Below are positions 27,863-38,008 of a stretch of 64,000 nucleotides of DNA, in pieces. How positions within the stretch are numbered: the first letter of the stretch is position 1; every line of letters begins with the position of its first letter. The notes beneath the pieces were generated by a model, which saw nothing but the letters and a program-made list of their open reading frames with translations, had not been told where the DNA came from and did no database searches. The stretch spans positions 539,690 through 603,689 of the forward strand of contig NZ_MQVY01000002.1 in assembly GCF_002954385.1 (NCBI RefSeq). Reading direction: 5' to 3'. This DNA comes from Tenacibaculum sp. SG-28 (GTDB taxonomy: Bacteria > Bacteroidota > Bacteroidia > Flavobacteriales > Flavobacteriaceae). The position numbers and the translations under genes were made by a program.

Positions 27863-28246
27863 ATGAAACTAAGTTTAGGTAAAGAAGAGCGATTAAAGAG
27901 TAAAAAACTAATTGGAAACTTATATGCAGAAGGAAAATCCATTAAAGTATTTCCTTTGCGTATGGTTTACCTGCAAACAGAACATACCTCAACATATCCG
28001 GCCCAAGTTGGTGTTTCCGTCCCAAAAAGAAACTTCAAAAGAGCAGTAGACCGAAATAGAATAAAAAGACTGCTACGGGAATGCTATCGCAAAGAAAAAT
28101 CTTTGGTCTACAATGAAATCAGCAAGCCATATGTGTTTATGATTTCTTATCTTGCAAAAGAAGAGTGGTCGTATGGTGATTTAGAGGCAAAGATGATTAA
28201 ATTACTTAACACCTTCGTTAAAGAGGTACATATCGATGAAAAATAG
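27863..28246 (+). CDS. rnpA: Ribonuclease P protein component
   Basis: 127 residues from the ATG at 27863 (MKLSLGKEERLKSKK); the alternatives at 27860 (ATG) or 27854 (TTG) add little. The RNase P signature AVDRNRIKRLLRE is intact, with the central PAQVGVSVPKRNFK strand. It binds the catalytic RNA that matures tRNA 5' ends. A TATGTTTG box at 27849-27856 lies immediately upstream, suggesting a nearly leaderless mRNA. It overlaps ctpA by 11 bases. rpmH is not adjacent, unlike in many other bacteria. Confidence 0.95.
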   Translation: MKLSLGKEERLKSKKLIGNLYAEGKSIKVFPLRMVYLQTEHTSTYPAQVGVSVPKRNFKRAVDRNRIKRLLRECYRKEKSLVYNEISKPYVFMISYLAKEEWSYGDLEAKMIKLLNTFVKEVHIDEK

Positions 28247-29861
28247 AAAAATACTCATATTAGCTTTTGCTGTCTGCATTGGTGTCTTTTTTTCTTTTCA
28301 ATCTCGTTTTTTTGAGATTGCAAAACAAATTGAGATTTACAATACCCTTTTTAAGGAATTAAATATTAATTATATAAATGAGATAAATCCTGGAGAAATT
28401 ACCAATACAGCAATAAAAAACACATTAAAAACCTTAGACCCCTACACTAATTTTTACAACGAGCAAGACGTTGAAGACGTAAGAATTCGCAGAGAAGGAG
28501 AGTACGGAGGTATTGGAGTGCTTAGTTATTATACCAAAAAGGGTATTGTTTTAACAGAAATTTACAAGGGATTTCCAGCCGATAAAGCTGGGTTAAAAGC
28601 CGGAGATATTATTACCAAAGTTGACGACCAGGAATTGAATGGGCTAGACCGTAACCAACTATCTCAAGTATTGAAGGGCACCCCGTCAAAGCAACTCCGT
28701 TTGGAAGTAAAAAGAAAAAATCAAGCGTTACAAATTCCTATTACACTGGATAAGATTGTTCTAAATCCGGTGCCCTATTACACTATGCTAGACGAAGAGA
28801 CAGGATATATCGTATTAACACGATTTACCAGTCAAAAAGCTACACAAGAGGTTATCAAAGCTTTTAAAGAACTCAAGGAAAAAGGAATGCAAAAATTAGT
28901 TTTTGATTTGCGAAACAATCCTGGAGGATCACTTTTTGATGCCGTTAATATTACCAATATTTTTATTCCAAGGGATAAAAAAGTTGTAGATACACGCGGT
29001 AAAATTTCAAAAAATACAAGAACCTACAAAACAAAAAATGACCCAATAGATGCCCAAATTCCGTTAGTTGTCTTAATTAATGACCGGTCTGCCTCGGCCT
29101 CAGAAATAGTATCTGGAGCATTGCAAGATTATGACAGAGCTGTAGTTTTAGGGAAACGTTCTTTTGGAAAAGGATTGGTACAACGTTACTTTAACCTGAA
29201 CTACGGAACACAAATGAAGGCAACGATATCGAAATATTACACCCCTAGCGGAAGGTGTATTCAAGAACTAGATTACGCAAACAGAGATCCTAAAACCGGT
29301 GTTGTACCCAAGTTTTCAGACGGAAATGTCTCGAAATTTTACACAGAAGGAGGAAGAACAGTTTTTGACGGGGGTGGAGTTACTCCTGACGTATCTTCGG
29401 AACTTTCGGATAAAAACACAGAAACAAAAAATTTATTGAAATCTCGTGTTATTTTTAATTTTGTATCAGATTATATTTCTAAAAATCCCAATATCGATTC
29501 TTTAAATTACACGTTCGATACTAAAAAGTACGGTGTTTTTAAAAACTACTTATTTAGTACGGATACTAGTTATGTAACAAAAGAGGAACGACTTTTTAAG
29601 GAGGCATATTCTTCCGTTTCTAACAAACGAATAATAGAGAATCCATACCGAGATTTGGAACTGAAATTAAAAAGAGATAAAATCGAAAAAATCTCTAAAA
29701 ATCAAGATGTTATTGTTGAGAAAATAGAAAAGGAAATTTTAAAACAATTGTATTATAAAGAAGGCATGTATAGACATTTCTTACAAAAAGACCCTACAGT
29801 AGAACAAGCGATTTCTGTGTTAAAAAACGAAAAAAAATATAGGTCCATACTAACGAATTAA
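28236..29861 (+). CDS. ctpA: S41-family C-terminal processing peptidase
   Basis: 541 residues. An N-terminal signal-anchor (KILILAFAVCIGVFFSF) leads to a PDZ domain (GGIGVLSYYTKKGIVLTEIYKGFPADKAGLKAGDII) and the S41 catalytic core: NDRSASASEIVSGALQDY with the nucleophile Ser and GKRSFGKGLVQ with the catalytic Lys. The extended C-terminus is usual in Bacteroidota. It cleaves or trims periplasmic proteins in the envelope. The start overlaps the rnpA end by 11 bases; this rnpA-ctp order is known in flavobacteria. Confidence 0.94.
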   Translation: MKNRKILILAFAVCIGVFFSFQSRFFEIAKQIEIYNTLFKELNINYINEINPGEITNTAIKNTLKTLDPYTNFYNEQDVEDVRIRREGEYGGIGVLSYYTKKGIVLTEIYKGFPADKAGLKAGDIITKVDDQELNGLDRNQLSQVLKGTPSKQLRLEVKRKNQALQIPITLDKIVLNPVPYYTMLDEETGYIVLTRFTSQKATQEVIKAFKELKEKGMQKLVFDLRNNPGGSLFDAVNITNIFIPRDKKVVDTRGKISKNTRTYKTKNDPIDAQIPLVVLINDRSASASEIVSGALQDYDRAVVLGKRSFGKGLVQRYFNLNYGTQMKATISKYYTPSGRCIQELDYANRDPKTGVVPKFSDGNVSKFYTEGGRTVFDGGGVTPDVSSELSDKNTETKNLLKSRVIFNFVSDYISKNPNIDSLNYTFDTKKYGVFKNYLFSTDTSYVTKEERLFKEAYSSVSNKRIIENPYRDLELKLKRDKIEKISKNQDVIVEKIEKEILKQLYYKEGMYRHFLQKDPTVEQAISVLKNEKKYRSILTN

Positions 29862-29892
29862 TATTATTTATTTTTTGCGATAAAAGAGAAAT

Positions 29893-31575
29893 ATGTCAAA
29901 ATCAAATTTAAAAGAAAGAACTAGGGCACAAGAGTCTACAAATGCCATTGAACGTTTGTATATTTCAATGCGACATTTGTTCAGTAGAGGTTTTTACAAG
30001 CCTATGGGAGTGTCTGGAGAAACGCTACGAAACTCTTTGTTGGAACTTCGTCCTGAAATCTATGGTTCTATAGCAGAAGAAAGAACAGAATTGAATGGGC
30101 TTAAATACGTTATTGAACGCTTGCCGGAAGGAATAGAAGAGTGCAGATTCATTAACCTTACTACCGATGAAGGGTATAAAAATTCGCACTTTAAAGTTAT
30201 AGTTCCCCCAAAGCGAAGAAGAAATTGTTATCGTATTGATACAGATCAAATGAATATTGAAATTACAAGAGGAAGATCTGAAATATACGATATACTTACC
30301 CATTTAACTTTTTTATTTATAGAGTCCCACAAAATCAAAGACAAAGTTACTATTGGAAGTGCTGGAGGTAAGTACACTAGAGAGTGGTTGAATCTCGAGG
30401 ATGTGGTGGTGTATAATAAAACATTATCCGACAAGGAAAAGGATGTAATGATGGTACACCTAGGGAATATTTTAGGACGAACTTACGAGGAGATTTATGA
30501 AGTTTATCATTCTTTTGCAACCGAGGAGATTCCAAATCGTTTCTTACATTTAATTTATTGGTTAGGTAAATTAGCAATTAATGAAGTAGAGTTGGATGCA
30601 AAGAGATCCATAACTTTTACAACAAACTTAACCGAAGAGATAGGCCATCATTTTTATGGTGAAATATGGGCAGATACGATAAAGAAAAAACTACTAGAAA
30701 ATAATTTATTAGAAAGGCCAATACACATTATTAGTGCTAACATGCACAGTGTAATGAATAGTATTTATGCCAAGATGGCATTGCCAAAAGAAGATGCTAA
30801 GAGCAAAGGTTTTGAAATTTACGAACTATTAAGTAATGCCAATAGTCAGGCCATCCAGTCTAAAGTAAAGCAATGTGCCTCTGAAAATGGGTTGTTTTAT
30901 ATTAAAGATACTTCCGGTACCAATATCAACGTACAAATTATTGATACCCAAAAACTCGATTTTGCTAAAATACCATTTCAAAAGAAACATTCTGCAGAAA
31001 AGGCACCTGTTATCATTGTAATGGATTATGCTTTTGGAGAGCAAGCTTATGAAACAATGGATGAGTTGTTAAAGCCCTTTAAAACGATGAATAAAACTAT
31101 TCATCTAGACGTAGAATCTGTTTCTATTATGGGAAAAGCAGGGATTTTAGAAGGAGGTAAAGGAGATATTATGATTCCTTCTGCACACATTTTTGAGGGA
31201 ACAGCCGATAACTATCCTTTCGCAAATGAATTGTCTAAAGAAGATTTAGAGGGTTTTGGAGTACAAGTTTTTGATGGCGCCATGGTATCTGTGCTTGGAA
31301 CTTCTCTGCAAAATAAAGATTTACTTAAGTTTTTCCACGACTCTACATGGAATGTAATTGGTTTGGAAATGGAAGGCGCGCATTATCAGAAGGCTATCCA
31401 ATCGAATTCTAAAATTAGAGGAAATATTTCTTCGGATGTCAGTGTACGGTATGCGTATTACGCTTCTGATAATCCATTAGAAACCGGAGCTACGCTTGCC
31501 TCAGGAGGCTTAGGAATGAGTGGAGTTACACCAACATATGCAATTACGCAAAAAATATTAGAACAAATTTTTTAA
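29893..31575 (+). CDS. Unknown 560-residue protein with nucleoside-phosphorylase-like C-terminus
   Basis: 560 residues, no signal peptide or membrane segment. The N-terminal half (about 1-330) is helical, with no fold I recognise. The C-terminal half resembles the nucleoside phosphorylase fold: a hydrophobic strand APVIIVMDYAFGEQAYE, a Gly-rich MGKAGILEGGKGDIMIPSAH turn, and the near-signature NVIGLEMEGAHYQ, which recalls the EMEAA motif of purine/uridine phosphorylases. I think this is the DUF6909 family of Bacteroidota. Catalytic activity is not shown. The next gene starts 4 bases downstream, so it may be cotranscribed with the polysaccharide cluster. Confidence 0.72.
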   Translation: MSKSNLKERTRAQESTNAIERLYISMRHLFSRGFYKPMGVSGETLRNSLLELRPEIYGSIAEERTELNGLKYVIERLPEGIEECRFINLTTDEGYKNSHFKVIVPPKRRRNCYRIDTDQMNIEITRGRSEIYDILTHLTFLFIESHKIKDKVTIGSAGGKYTREWLNLEDVVVYNKTLSDKEKDVMMVHLGNILGRTYEEIYEVYHSFATEEIPNRFLHLIYWLGKLAINEVELDAKRSITFTTNLTEEIGHHFYGEIWADTIKKKLLENNLLERPIHIISANMHSVMNSIYAKMALPKEDAKSKGFEIYELLSNANSQAIQSKVKQCASENGLFYIKDTSGTNINVQIIDTQKLDFAKIPFQKKHSAEKAPVIIVMDYAFGEQAYETMDELLKPFKTMNKTIHLDVESVSIMGKAGILEGGKGDIMIPSAHIFEGTADNYPFANELSKEDLEGFGVQVFDGAMVSVLGTSLQNKDLLKFFHDSTWNVIGLEMEGAHYQKAIQSNSKIRGNISSDVSVRYAYYASDNPLETGATLASGGLGMSGVTPTYAITQKILEQIF

Positions 31576-31578
31576 AAC

Positions 31579-32616
31579 ATGACGCAACACAAGAACGAGG
31601 AGGAGGTAGACTTAGGCTCGGTATTTTTAATTATTGGTAGAGGTATTTCTAATTTTTTCAAATTTATTGGAAGCATATTTTCATCCATCTTCCATGCGAT
31701 TATAAGTATTCTTTTATTTTTTAAAAATAATCGCATTAAGTTAGGTCTTGCATTCTTTATCGGTGCGGTAATTGGTTTACTTGTTGAATTGAAGGAAGAA
31801 AAGGAATTTGGCTCGAATCTTTTGGTACAAACCAACTTTGACAGCGCTAGGCAACTTTATAACAATATAGATTTTTACGATGATTTGGTGCAGCAGAAAA
31901 ACTATGCAATGTTGGCAAAAATTTTCAATTTAGAGGAGGAGGCTGCTGCATCCCTTAGACGCTTTACTATTGAACCAATTAAGAATGGTAACGATATTAT
32001 TACCAGTTTTGATGCCTTGGTACTATCGATAGACACTACTACGGTTAAAAGTTATTCTTTTCAAGATTTTAAACAGCAGTTTACCAAGTTTAATTACAAG
32101 GTGCATACAATAGAGGTACAAGCAACTAAAAATGATGTGTTTTCAAGTATAGACGAAGTTATAATTGCGGCGATCACAGAAAACAGCTATTTTAATAAAC
32201 TGAAAGAGTTAACCAATGAAAATTTAAACAGAACCAATACACTACTTCGAAAAAATTTAGCACAAACGGATTCTTTACACCGTATTTATAAAAAAGTACT
32301 GTTAGAGGAGGCTAGAAATCAGAATCAAGGCACTAGTATTGACTTTGGAAACCAGGTAAAAACTAATAAAGAATTGGCTTTGTTTGAAACCACTTTGACG
32401 CTTAATGAAGAATTAAAATCTGTGAGTGAAGAGATCACAGAAAAGTCTGAAATAATTAATGTTATATCAAATTTTCAACCAATTGGATATGAAATCAAAG
32501 GAGTGTCGGAGAATAGAGGTGTGCAATTTGCTTTGGCTTCTTTCTTCTTAATGATTCTGTATTTACTAGTGTTAAAACTAAATGTTTATTTAGAAAATTA
32601 CAGTCAGAAAAAGTAA
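31579..32616 (+). CDS. Wzz-like chain-length/polysaccharide export membrane protein
   Basis: 345 residues with the Wzz topology: a hydrophobic segment near residues 45-70 (FFKNNRIKLGLAFFIGAVIGLL), a long periplasmic coiled-coil-rich middle, and a C-terminal membrane segment (VQFALASFFLMILYLLVLKL). The sequence is not a classical Wzz and has no tyrosine-kinase tail. It leads the exopolysaccharide genes with 5 bases to rfbC. The role in chain-length control is inferred from topology and position. Confidence 0.65.
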   Translation: MTQHKNEEEVDLGSVFLIIGRGISNFFKFIGSIFSSIFHAIISILLFFKNNRIKLGLAFFIGAVIGLLVELKEEKEFGSNLLVQTNFDSARQLYNNIDFYDDLVQQKNYAMLAKIFNLEEEAAASLRRFTIEPIKNGNDIITSFDALVLSIDTTTVKSYSFQDFKQQFTKFNYKVHTIEVQATKNDVFSSIDEVIIAAITENSYFNKLKELTNENLNRTNTLLRKNLAQTDSLHRIYKKVLLEEARNQNQGTSIDFGNQVKTNKELALFETTLTLNEELKSVSEEITEKSEIINVISNFQPIGYEIKGVSENRGVQFALASFFLMILYLLVLKLNVYLENYSQKK

Positions 32617-32621
32617 ACCCT

Positions 32622-33164
32622 ATGAAGATTATACAAACCCCATTGGAGGGGTGTTTTATTATAGAACCCAAACTATTTGAAGACGGAAGAGGATATTTTT
32701 TTGAGAGTTTTAACCAACAACTATTTGAAAATAGCACTGGTATAAAAGTAACTTTTATACAAGACAATGAGGCATTTTCTAACCGAGGAATTATACGAGG
32801 GTTACATTATCAAAAGGGTAAATTTGCGCAAGCGAAGTTAGTTAGAGTTGTACGAGGAAAAGTAAGAGATGTTGTTGTAGATCTGCGAGTAAATTCTAAA
32901 ACATTCGGACAACATTTTGCAATTGAACTATCTGGAGAAAATAAAAAACAACTCTTTATTCCACGTGGTTTTGCACACGGCTATGCCGTATTAGAAGATC
33001 ATACCTACTTTGCGTATAAATGCGATAATCATTACCATAAAGCATCGGAGGCAGGAGTAGTATATAACGACAGTTCTCTAAAGATCGATTGGAAAATACC
33101 CGATGATGAGGTGGTTTTGTCGGATAAGGATAAAATACTACCTAATTTTAAAAAACTATTATAG
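32622..33164 (+). CDS. rfbC: dTDP-4-dehydrorhamnose 3,5-epimerase
   Basis: 180 residues, the usual RmlC length. The cupin core has NRGIIRGLHYQ with the catalytic His, FAQAKLVRVVRGKVRDVVVDLR, and FIPRGFAHGYAVLEDHTYFAYKC. It makes dTDP-4-keto-rhamnose in dTDP-L-rhamnose synthesis. The other rml genes (A, B, D) are not in the window, so they must be elsewhere or the substrate differs. It starts 5 bases after the Wzz-like gene. Confidence 0.95.
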   Translation: MKIIQTPLEGCFIIEPKLFEDGRGYFFESFNQQLFENSTGIKVTFIQDNEAFSNRGIIRGLHYQKGKFAQAKLVRVVRGKVRDVVVDLRVNSKTFGQHFAIELSGENKKQLFIPRGFAHGYAVLEDHTYFAYKCDNHYHKASEAGVVYNDSSLKIDWKIPDDEVVLSDKDKILPNFKKLL

Positions 33165-33242
33165 ATTTAATCGATAGACCTTTTAAGGCACCTAGTAACA
33201 AATATGGATTTATTTTTATAGGATGTTATATGTTTTGAAAAT

Positions 33243-34529
33243 GTGTTGATAATGAATTTGAATTTTTTTTCTTTAGTAATAAAAAACGGATTCAAAACTC
33301 TGGTTTTTAAAATCACAGGTTTACTGTTGAGTTATTTAATGATTTTATTTGTTACGAATAATTTTGGTGCAGCTATATATGGTAAATTTTCAATATCCTT
33401 AATTTTTTCGCAAATAATAGCATTAGTTTTTACCTTAGGTTTTCCGAGTTTTATGGTTACCTTACTTACCAATAAACTTCACTTTGAACAACAACACAAG
33501 ACTAACTTTTTTAAAAAAATTCTATTTCTTATTAGTTGTTTAGGGATCATTATATCCTTGGTTATCTATTTTTTTTCGAACGTAATTGCGAGTTATATTT
33601 TTAACGATGTAAGTTTTGTACCCTTTTTAAAAGTATTGAGTTTTTTAGTACTGCCAATAATGCTTCACGAGATATTTCTTGGATATTTAAAGGGAATGCA
33701 AAGTTTTACACTCCATAATTTATTTCTGTTTATATTACCGCCGGTATTTTTCTTTCTCGCATACTTTCTATTACATAAGGTATGCGAAACCGATGCCCTA
33801 GTTTTTATTGCTTATACCATTGGTATTTTTTGTATTGTTGTTTTGGAAATTATTCTGACAGACAGAAAATATGTTACTAGGCTAAAGGACATTCCTACTT
33901 CTTTTTTATTGAAAAGATCTTTACCAATGATGTATAGTGGTGCGTTAATATATGTAATTGGATGGACCGATGTTTTAATGTTAAAAATATTTAAATCCTC
34001 TGTTGAGGTCGGTATTTACAACGCTACTTTTAAAGTGGCGTCTTTAGGCCTTTTGGTAATTACCTCCATCAATATTGTCATAACGCCAAAAATTTCAGAA
34101 TTATTTATCAAAAAGGATTTGGAATCCCTTCACAAACTTATTTTTCAAACTACTTGGTTAACCACGCTTTTGTCACTTCCGCTGTTTGTGGGATTGTTAA
34201 TTTTTAACAAGGAAATTTTAAGCCTATTTGGACCTGAGTTTATTGCAGGATCAACTGCAATGGTATGTATTGTTTCCGGTATTTTTATTAACGTTTTTTC
34301 CGGTGTTGTAGACCAACTATTGAACATGACAAATAATCAGAATATTTTAAAAAGAATAGTTGTTTTTAGTCTTTTACTGAATGTAATTTTTAATTGTATA
34401 TTAATCCCGAAATATGGTATAAATGGGGCCGCGTTTGCAAGTTTAGTAACCAATATTATTTTAAACTTTACTTGTGTTTTTTTTATAAAGAAAAAATTAG
34501 GATTTTACACATTTCTCCGAGGAACGTAA
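33243..34529 (+). CDS. Wzx-like polysaccharide flippase (MATE/MOP fold)
   Basis: 428 residues with about 12 predicted membrane segments and the internal repeat spacing of MOP-superfamily exporters. Sequences such as NNFGAAIYGKFSISLIF near the start and the late MVCIVSGIFINVFSGVVDQLLNM are of the polysaccharide_synt/Wzx type. It should flip lipid-linked repeat units across the inner membrane. Upstream is rfbC and downstream a family 2 glycosyltransferase. Confidence 0.85.
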   Translation: MLIMNLNFFSLVIKNGFKTLVFKITGLLLSYLMILFVTNNFGAAIYGKFSISLIFSQIIALVFTLGFPSFMVTLLTNKLHFEQQHKTNFFKKILFLISCLGIIISLVIYFFSNVIASYIFNDVSFVPFLKVLSFLVLPIMLHEIFLGYLKGMQSFTLHNLFLFILPPVFFFLAYFLLHKVCETDALVFIAYTIGIFCIVVLEIILTDRKYVTRLKDIPTSFLLKRSLPMMYSGALIYVIGWTDVLMLKIFKSSVEVGIYNATFKVASLGLLVITSINIVITPKISELFIKKDLESLHKLIFQTTWLTTLLSLPLFVGLLIFNKEILSLFGPEFIAGSTAMVCIVSGIFINVFSGVVDQLLNMTNNQNILKRIVVFSLLLNVIFNCILIPKYGINGAAFASLVTNIILNFTCVFFIKKKLGFYTFLRGT

Positions 34530-34597
34530 AAAAATAAACCAGAGAGAAAATGTACGTATGAAAAATGAGATAATATGTCTTAATTCGTAAACACTTA

Positions 34598-35584
34598 ATG
34601 AAAGAAAGTAAAGTATATATAATTATTTTGAATTATAATTCTTATGAGGATACGATAGAGTGTTTGGAAAGTGTTATGAAATTGAAGTATTCTTCGTACG
34701 AAATAATTCTTGTAGATAATGCTAGTACAAATAATGCATTACATTACATACGAGAATGGGCTGCGGGAACATCTGGTAATACCATTTCATCTAAACATCA
34801 AGAATTAGTATATCCCTTAGTTGCTAAACCAATTCCATATAATTTGTTAGAGGAAAAAGAAATAGAACCTTCTGAGCATCCCTTCACTATTATAAAAGCA
34901 GCAAAAAATCGAGGGTTTGCAGCAGGGAATAATATTGGTATTCGGTATGCGATATCCAAAAAAGATAGCCGTTATTTTTGGTTGTTAAACAACGATACTG
35001 TAGTGGATAAAGATTCGCTTTTTTACATGGTGAAATACCACGAATCGAAGAACATTATAGGTATACTAGGCTGTAAATTGCTCTATTACGACTACCCTAA
35101 TACTTTGCAAGCTGTCGGAGGAATATTTAATCCGCTGTTGTATACCTCCAAACATTTGGGGGAAGGAATGGGGGCCAATATTACCAAAAGTGATTTTAGA
35201 AAAATTGACTATGTAATAGGTGCCTCTATGTTTGTTCCATTAGGTTTTATAAAGGAAGTTGGGCTTTTAAACGAAGATTATTTCTTATACTATGAAGAGT
35301 TAGATTGGGTATTTAGAGCTAAAAATACAAAATGGGAAATAGATTGGTGTGCTGACGCAGTGGTATATCACAAAGAGGGAAAAACAATAGGGAGTTCTAG
35401 CAATTTTAAAAAAAGAAGTGACTTTTCTGAGATTGAGGTTTTTAGAAGTAGAAAGATATTCTATACTAATTTCCCAAAAAATACTTTTTCTTTTTGGGTT
35501 TCGAGTTATCTAATTATAGGTAACAGAATCAGGAGAAGACAATGTAAACTTGCCTCAACGTTTTTTAGAATATTGCATAAATAA
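34598..35584 (+). CDS. Family 2 glycosyltransferase
   Basis: 328 residues. The GT-A start VYIIILNYNSYEDTIECLESV is followed by the nucleotide motif FWLLNNDTVVD and the acceptor-site region DYFLYYEELDWVFRA. This group often transfers rhamnose (WcaA/rhamnosyltransferase-like), which fits rfbC upstream, but donor sugar is not proven. It lies 6 bases upstream of the polymerase-like gene. Confidence 0.87.
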   Translation: MKESKVYIIILNYNSYEDTIECLESVMKLKYSSYEIILVDNASTNNALHYIREWAAGTSGNTISSKHQELVYPLVAKPIPYNLLEEKEIEPSEHPFTIIKAAKNRGFAAGNNIGIRYAISKKDSRYFWLLNNDTVVDKDSLFYMVKYHESKNIIGILGCKLLYYDYPNTLQAVGGIFNPLLYTSKHLGEGMGANITKSDFRKIDYVIGASMFVPLGFIKEVGLLNEDYFLYYEELDWVFRAKNTKWEIDWCADAVVYHKEGKTIGSSSNFKKRSDFSEIEVFRSRKIFYTNFPKNTFSFWVSSYLIIGNRIRRRQCKLASTFFRILHK

Positions 35585-35590
35585 GGGAAT

Positions 35591-36870
35591 ATGAAAGTAA
35601 AAGTAATTGTTTTATTCTTAATACTATTAGCTGCAGTATATCAAGATTTTCCAATGGTAAATTATTTTGGAGAAATTGCGAAAAGTCCAATTGTTTTTTT
35701 AGTACCTTTTTTTCTTTTTTATCTCTTGAAAGAAAGAAAAATGCCGCTCACAAATTATGTTAAAACCTATGTAGTTTATTTATTATACATAGCATTGATT
35801 TCTTTAATTTACACAATATACCTTGTTGTTAAGAACAAATCGTTTTACGTTTTTGATGAAAACCTTTTGGTAAAAAATATAAAAATGTTTTTTTATCCAT
35901 TATGCTCTTTGATATTTTATCAGTTTATTTATGTATTTCTAAAAAGGACTTCCAATCTTTATTATGTGTTCCAGGCAGTTTTTTACCTGCAAATTCTCTT
36001 GGTGTTATTGTTAATTTTTGAGGTTAATGTATATAAAACTAAAGAAGTATTTTTACCATTCTTACATTCTAGTACTGAAAAATATTGGAGAATTAGACTG
36101 CTCACCTTCGAGTCAAGCTGGTCGGGTTCCGTAGTAGTTATTTTCACTTTTCTTCCCATCTTTTTGGCGGAATATTTACAAGTTTCTAAAAACAAAAGAT
36201 TAGCCATTTATACATTATCTGTATTTTTCTTTTTTTATTACACGCTACACTGTGAGTCGAAAGGGTATTTATTCTTAGTTTTAATTTCTCTTTTACCAAT
36301 GCTTATTCGATATGTTTATGCTAACAAAAGATTGCGATATGTACTTTTTATATTACTTGTTCCAATTGTTATTACTTTTGTATTCGTATATAATTCGTTA
36401 AAAGAGGAAGTGATTTCACAATTGTATACAAGCATCACATTTGGAACTAGATTCACAGGGTATTCAGCCGCTTTAAAAACCTTTTTATTTAATCCATTTG
36501 GTGTTGGTTTCGCACCGTATATCGAAATATATACTCATAGTATTTTAGATGTAGTCTCGTCGGATTTTATGCAGCAATTTAATCTTTTAGAAGTAAAACA
36601 GTATTTAGAGTCTCCTAAATTCTTATCATCAAAAACATATTTTTTGATCATTTAATTTATGGAGGTATTCCTTTTTCAGTGTTTTTCTATTTGTTCTTTA
36701 TTAGAAGATTAAACTATTTATCGAGATTTAAAAATATTTATTTGTTAATAATTGTGCTAGTTTATATAATTTTAGCGAGTATATTTTATCTAACATTTCA
36801 TATAAAATACGAAATATGGTTTTTCTTGGCTTTTTTAGATTATTTTGAAAAACATGAACTCAAAACGTAA
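35591..36870 (+). CDS. O-antigen polymerase/ligase-like membrane protein, split by one frameshift
   Basis: Frames 35591-36655 and 36679-36870 become one protein of about 426 residues if one T is added at the T6 tract 36640-36645 (KTYF continues as FDHLIYGGIPFSVFF). It has about 10-12 hydrophobic segments, a large periplasmic loop, and the FGVGFAPYIE stretch common in Wzy/WaaL-like proteins. It presumably polymerises or ligates repeat units. A second such gene follows at 37999. The 3' end overlaps the next ATG by 17 bases. The break is probably a read error. Confidence 0.75.
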
Positions 36871-38008
36871 AATTTTAATTGTTTCCGGATTTTTTCCATA
36901 TCCAACTTATCACGGTGGTATGGTAGATGTTTGGCAAAGAATTATTGGTTTAAAAGAGCTTGGTTTCACCATAGATTTATTGTATACCAGTAAGTTTGTT
37001 GTTGAACAAGAACACATCGATATTGTTTCCGAATATATAAATTGTTTTTACAAGGTCGATAGAAAAAATAGAGCTATTGATTTTTTTAATTTTTCACCGC
37101 TTCAAGTTATTTCTAGAAATAATTTACAAAACGTAAGTATTAATAAAAGTTACGATTATTTAATTTTAGAGGGAGACTATGTCGGTAGTGTAGTTCATAA
37201 TTATACCATCAAAGCAAATAAACTAATTGTAAGGAGTCATAATGATGAATCTCATTACTTTAAGAATCTTAGCAAAAGTTCTAAAAGTTTATTGCGCAAA
37301 GTTTTTTATACCACCGAATCGTATAAATTTAAAAGATATACAAAGAAAATATACGATAAAGCCGATAAAATTTGGTTTATCTCCAAAAAAGAAGAGTCTA
37401 TTTTTAAAACAGGGAATTCCTCTACTAAAAGTATTCACTTACCTGTACCATTTTCTATTTCTGATATAAAGAGGCCAGTTTTAAAATCTAAGAGTGTTCT
37501 TTTTGTTGGATCTCTTTTTATGGATAATAACATGGAAGGGATACTTTGGTATTTAAATACAATTCACGCTAAAATTTGTAAAGAAGTAAACGAGTATAAA
37601 CTTATCATAGCAGGAAGTCTTGGAGAGAAAAAAGAACAGGAATTAAGGAAGGTATTTGATGCTTATACAAATATAGATTTGCACTTTAATTGCAGTAATC
37701 TTTTGGAATTGTATGCTGGGGCTACTGTTTTTATTAACCCTATGTTACACGGTGCTGGGGTGAAAATTAAGTCGGTTAATGCCATCGTTAACGGTCTTCC
37801 ATTAGTATCCACAAATGTTGGCGTAGAAGGTATAGGATTGACTCCTCGTAAGGAATTTTTGTTAGGAGACACCGCAGCTGATTTTAGGGAAGCAGTCATC
37901 ATGTTATTACTTTACCCTGAAAAAGGTCATTCCCTGGTGCAATACGCACAACAGTATTTAAAAGAGAACCATTATTTAGAAATTCTTAAAAATGAATTAT
38001 GTACTTAA
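36854..38008 (+). CDS. Family 1/4 glycosyltransferase
   Basis: 384 residues from the ATG at 36854 (MNSKRKILIVSGFF). The GT-B fold shows a Gly-rich N-terminal HGGMVDVWQRIIGL and a C-terminal nucleotide-sugar site LELYAGATVFINPMLHGAGVKIKSVNAIVNGLPLVST, with the conserved Glu in VGVEGIG. Donor unknown. The start overlaps the upstream polymerase-like gene by 17 bases and the end overlaps the downstream membrane gene by 10 bases, so it sits in a tightly packed operon. Confidence 0.87.
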   Translation: MNSKRKILIVSGFFPYPTYHGGMVDVWQRIIGLKELGFTIDLLYTSKFVVEQEHIDIVSEYINCFYKVDRKNRAIDFFNFSPLQVISRNNLQNVSINKSYDYLILEGDYVGSVVHNYTIKANKLIVRSHNDESHYFKNLSKSSKSLLRKVFYTTESYKFKRYTKKIYDKADKIWFISKKEESIFKTGNSSTKSIHLPVPFSISDIKRPVLKSKSVLFVGSLFMDNNMEGILWYLNTIHAKICKEVNEYKLIIAGSLGEKKEQELRKVFDAYTNIDLHFNCSNLLELYAGATVFINPMLHGAGVKIKSVNAIVNGLPLVSTNVGVEGIGLTPRKEFLLGDTAADFREAVIMLLLYPEKGHSLVQYAQQYLKENHYLEILKNELCT

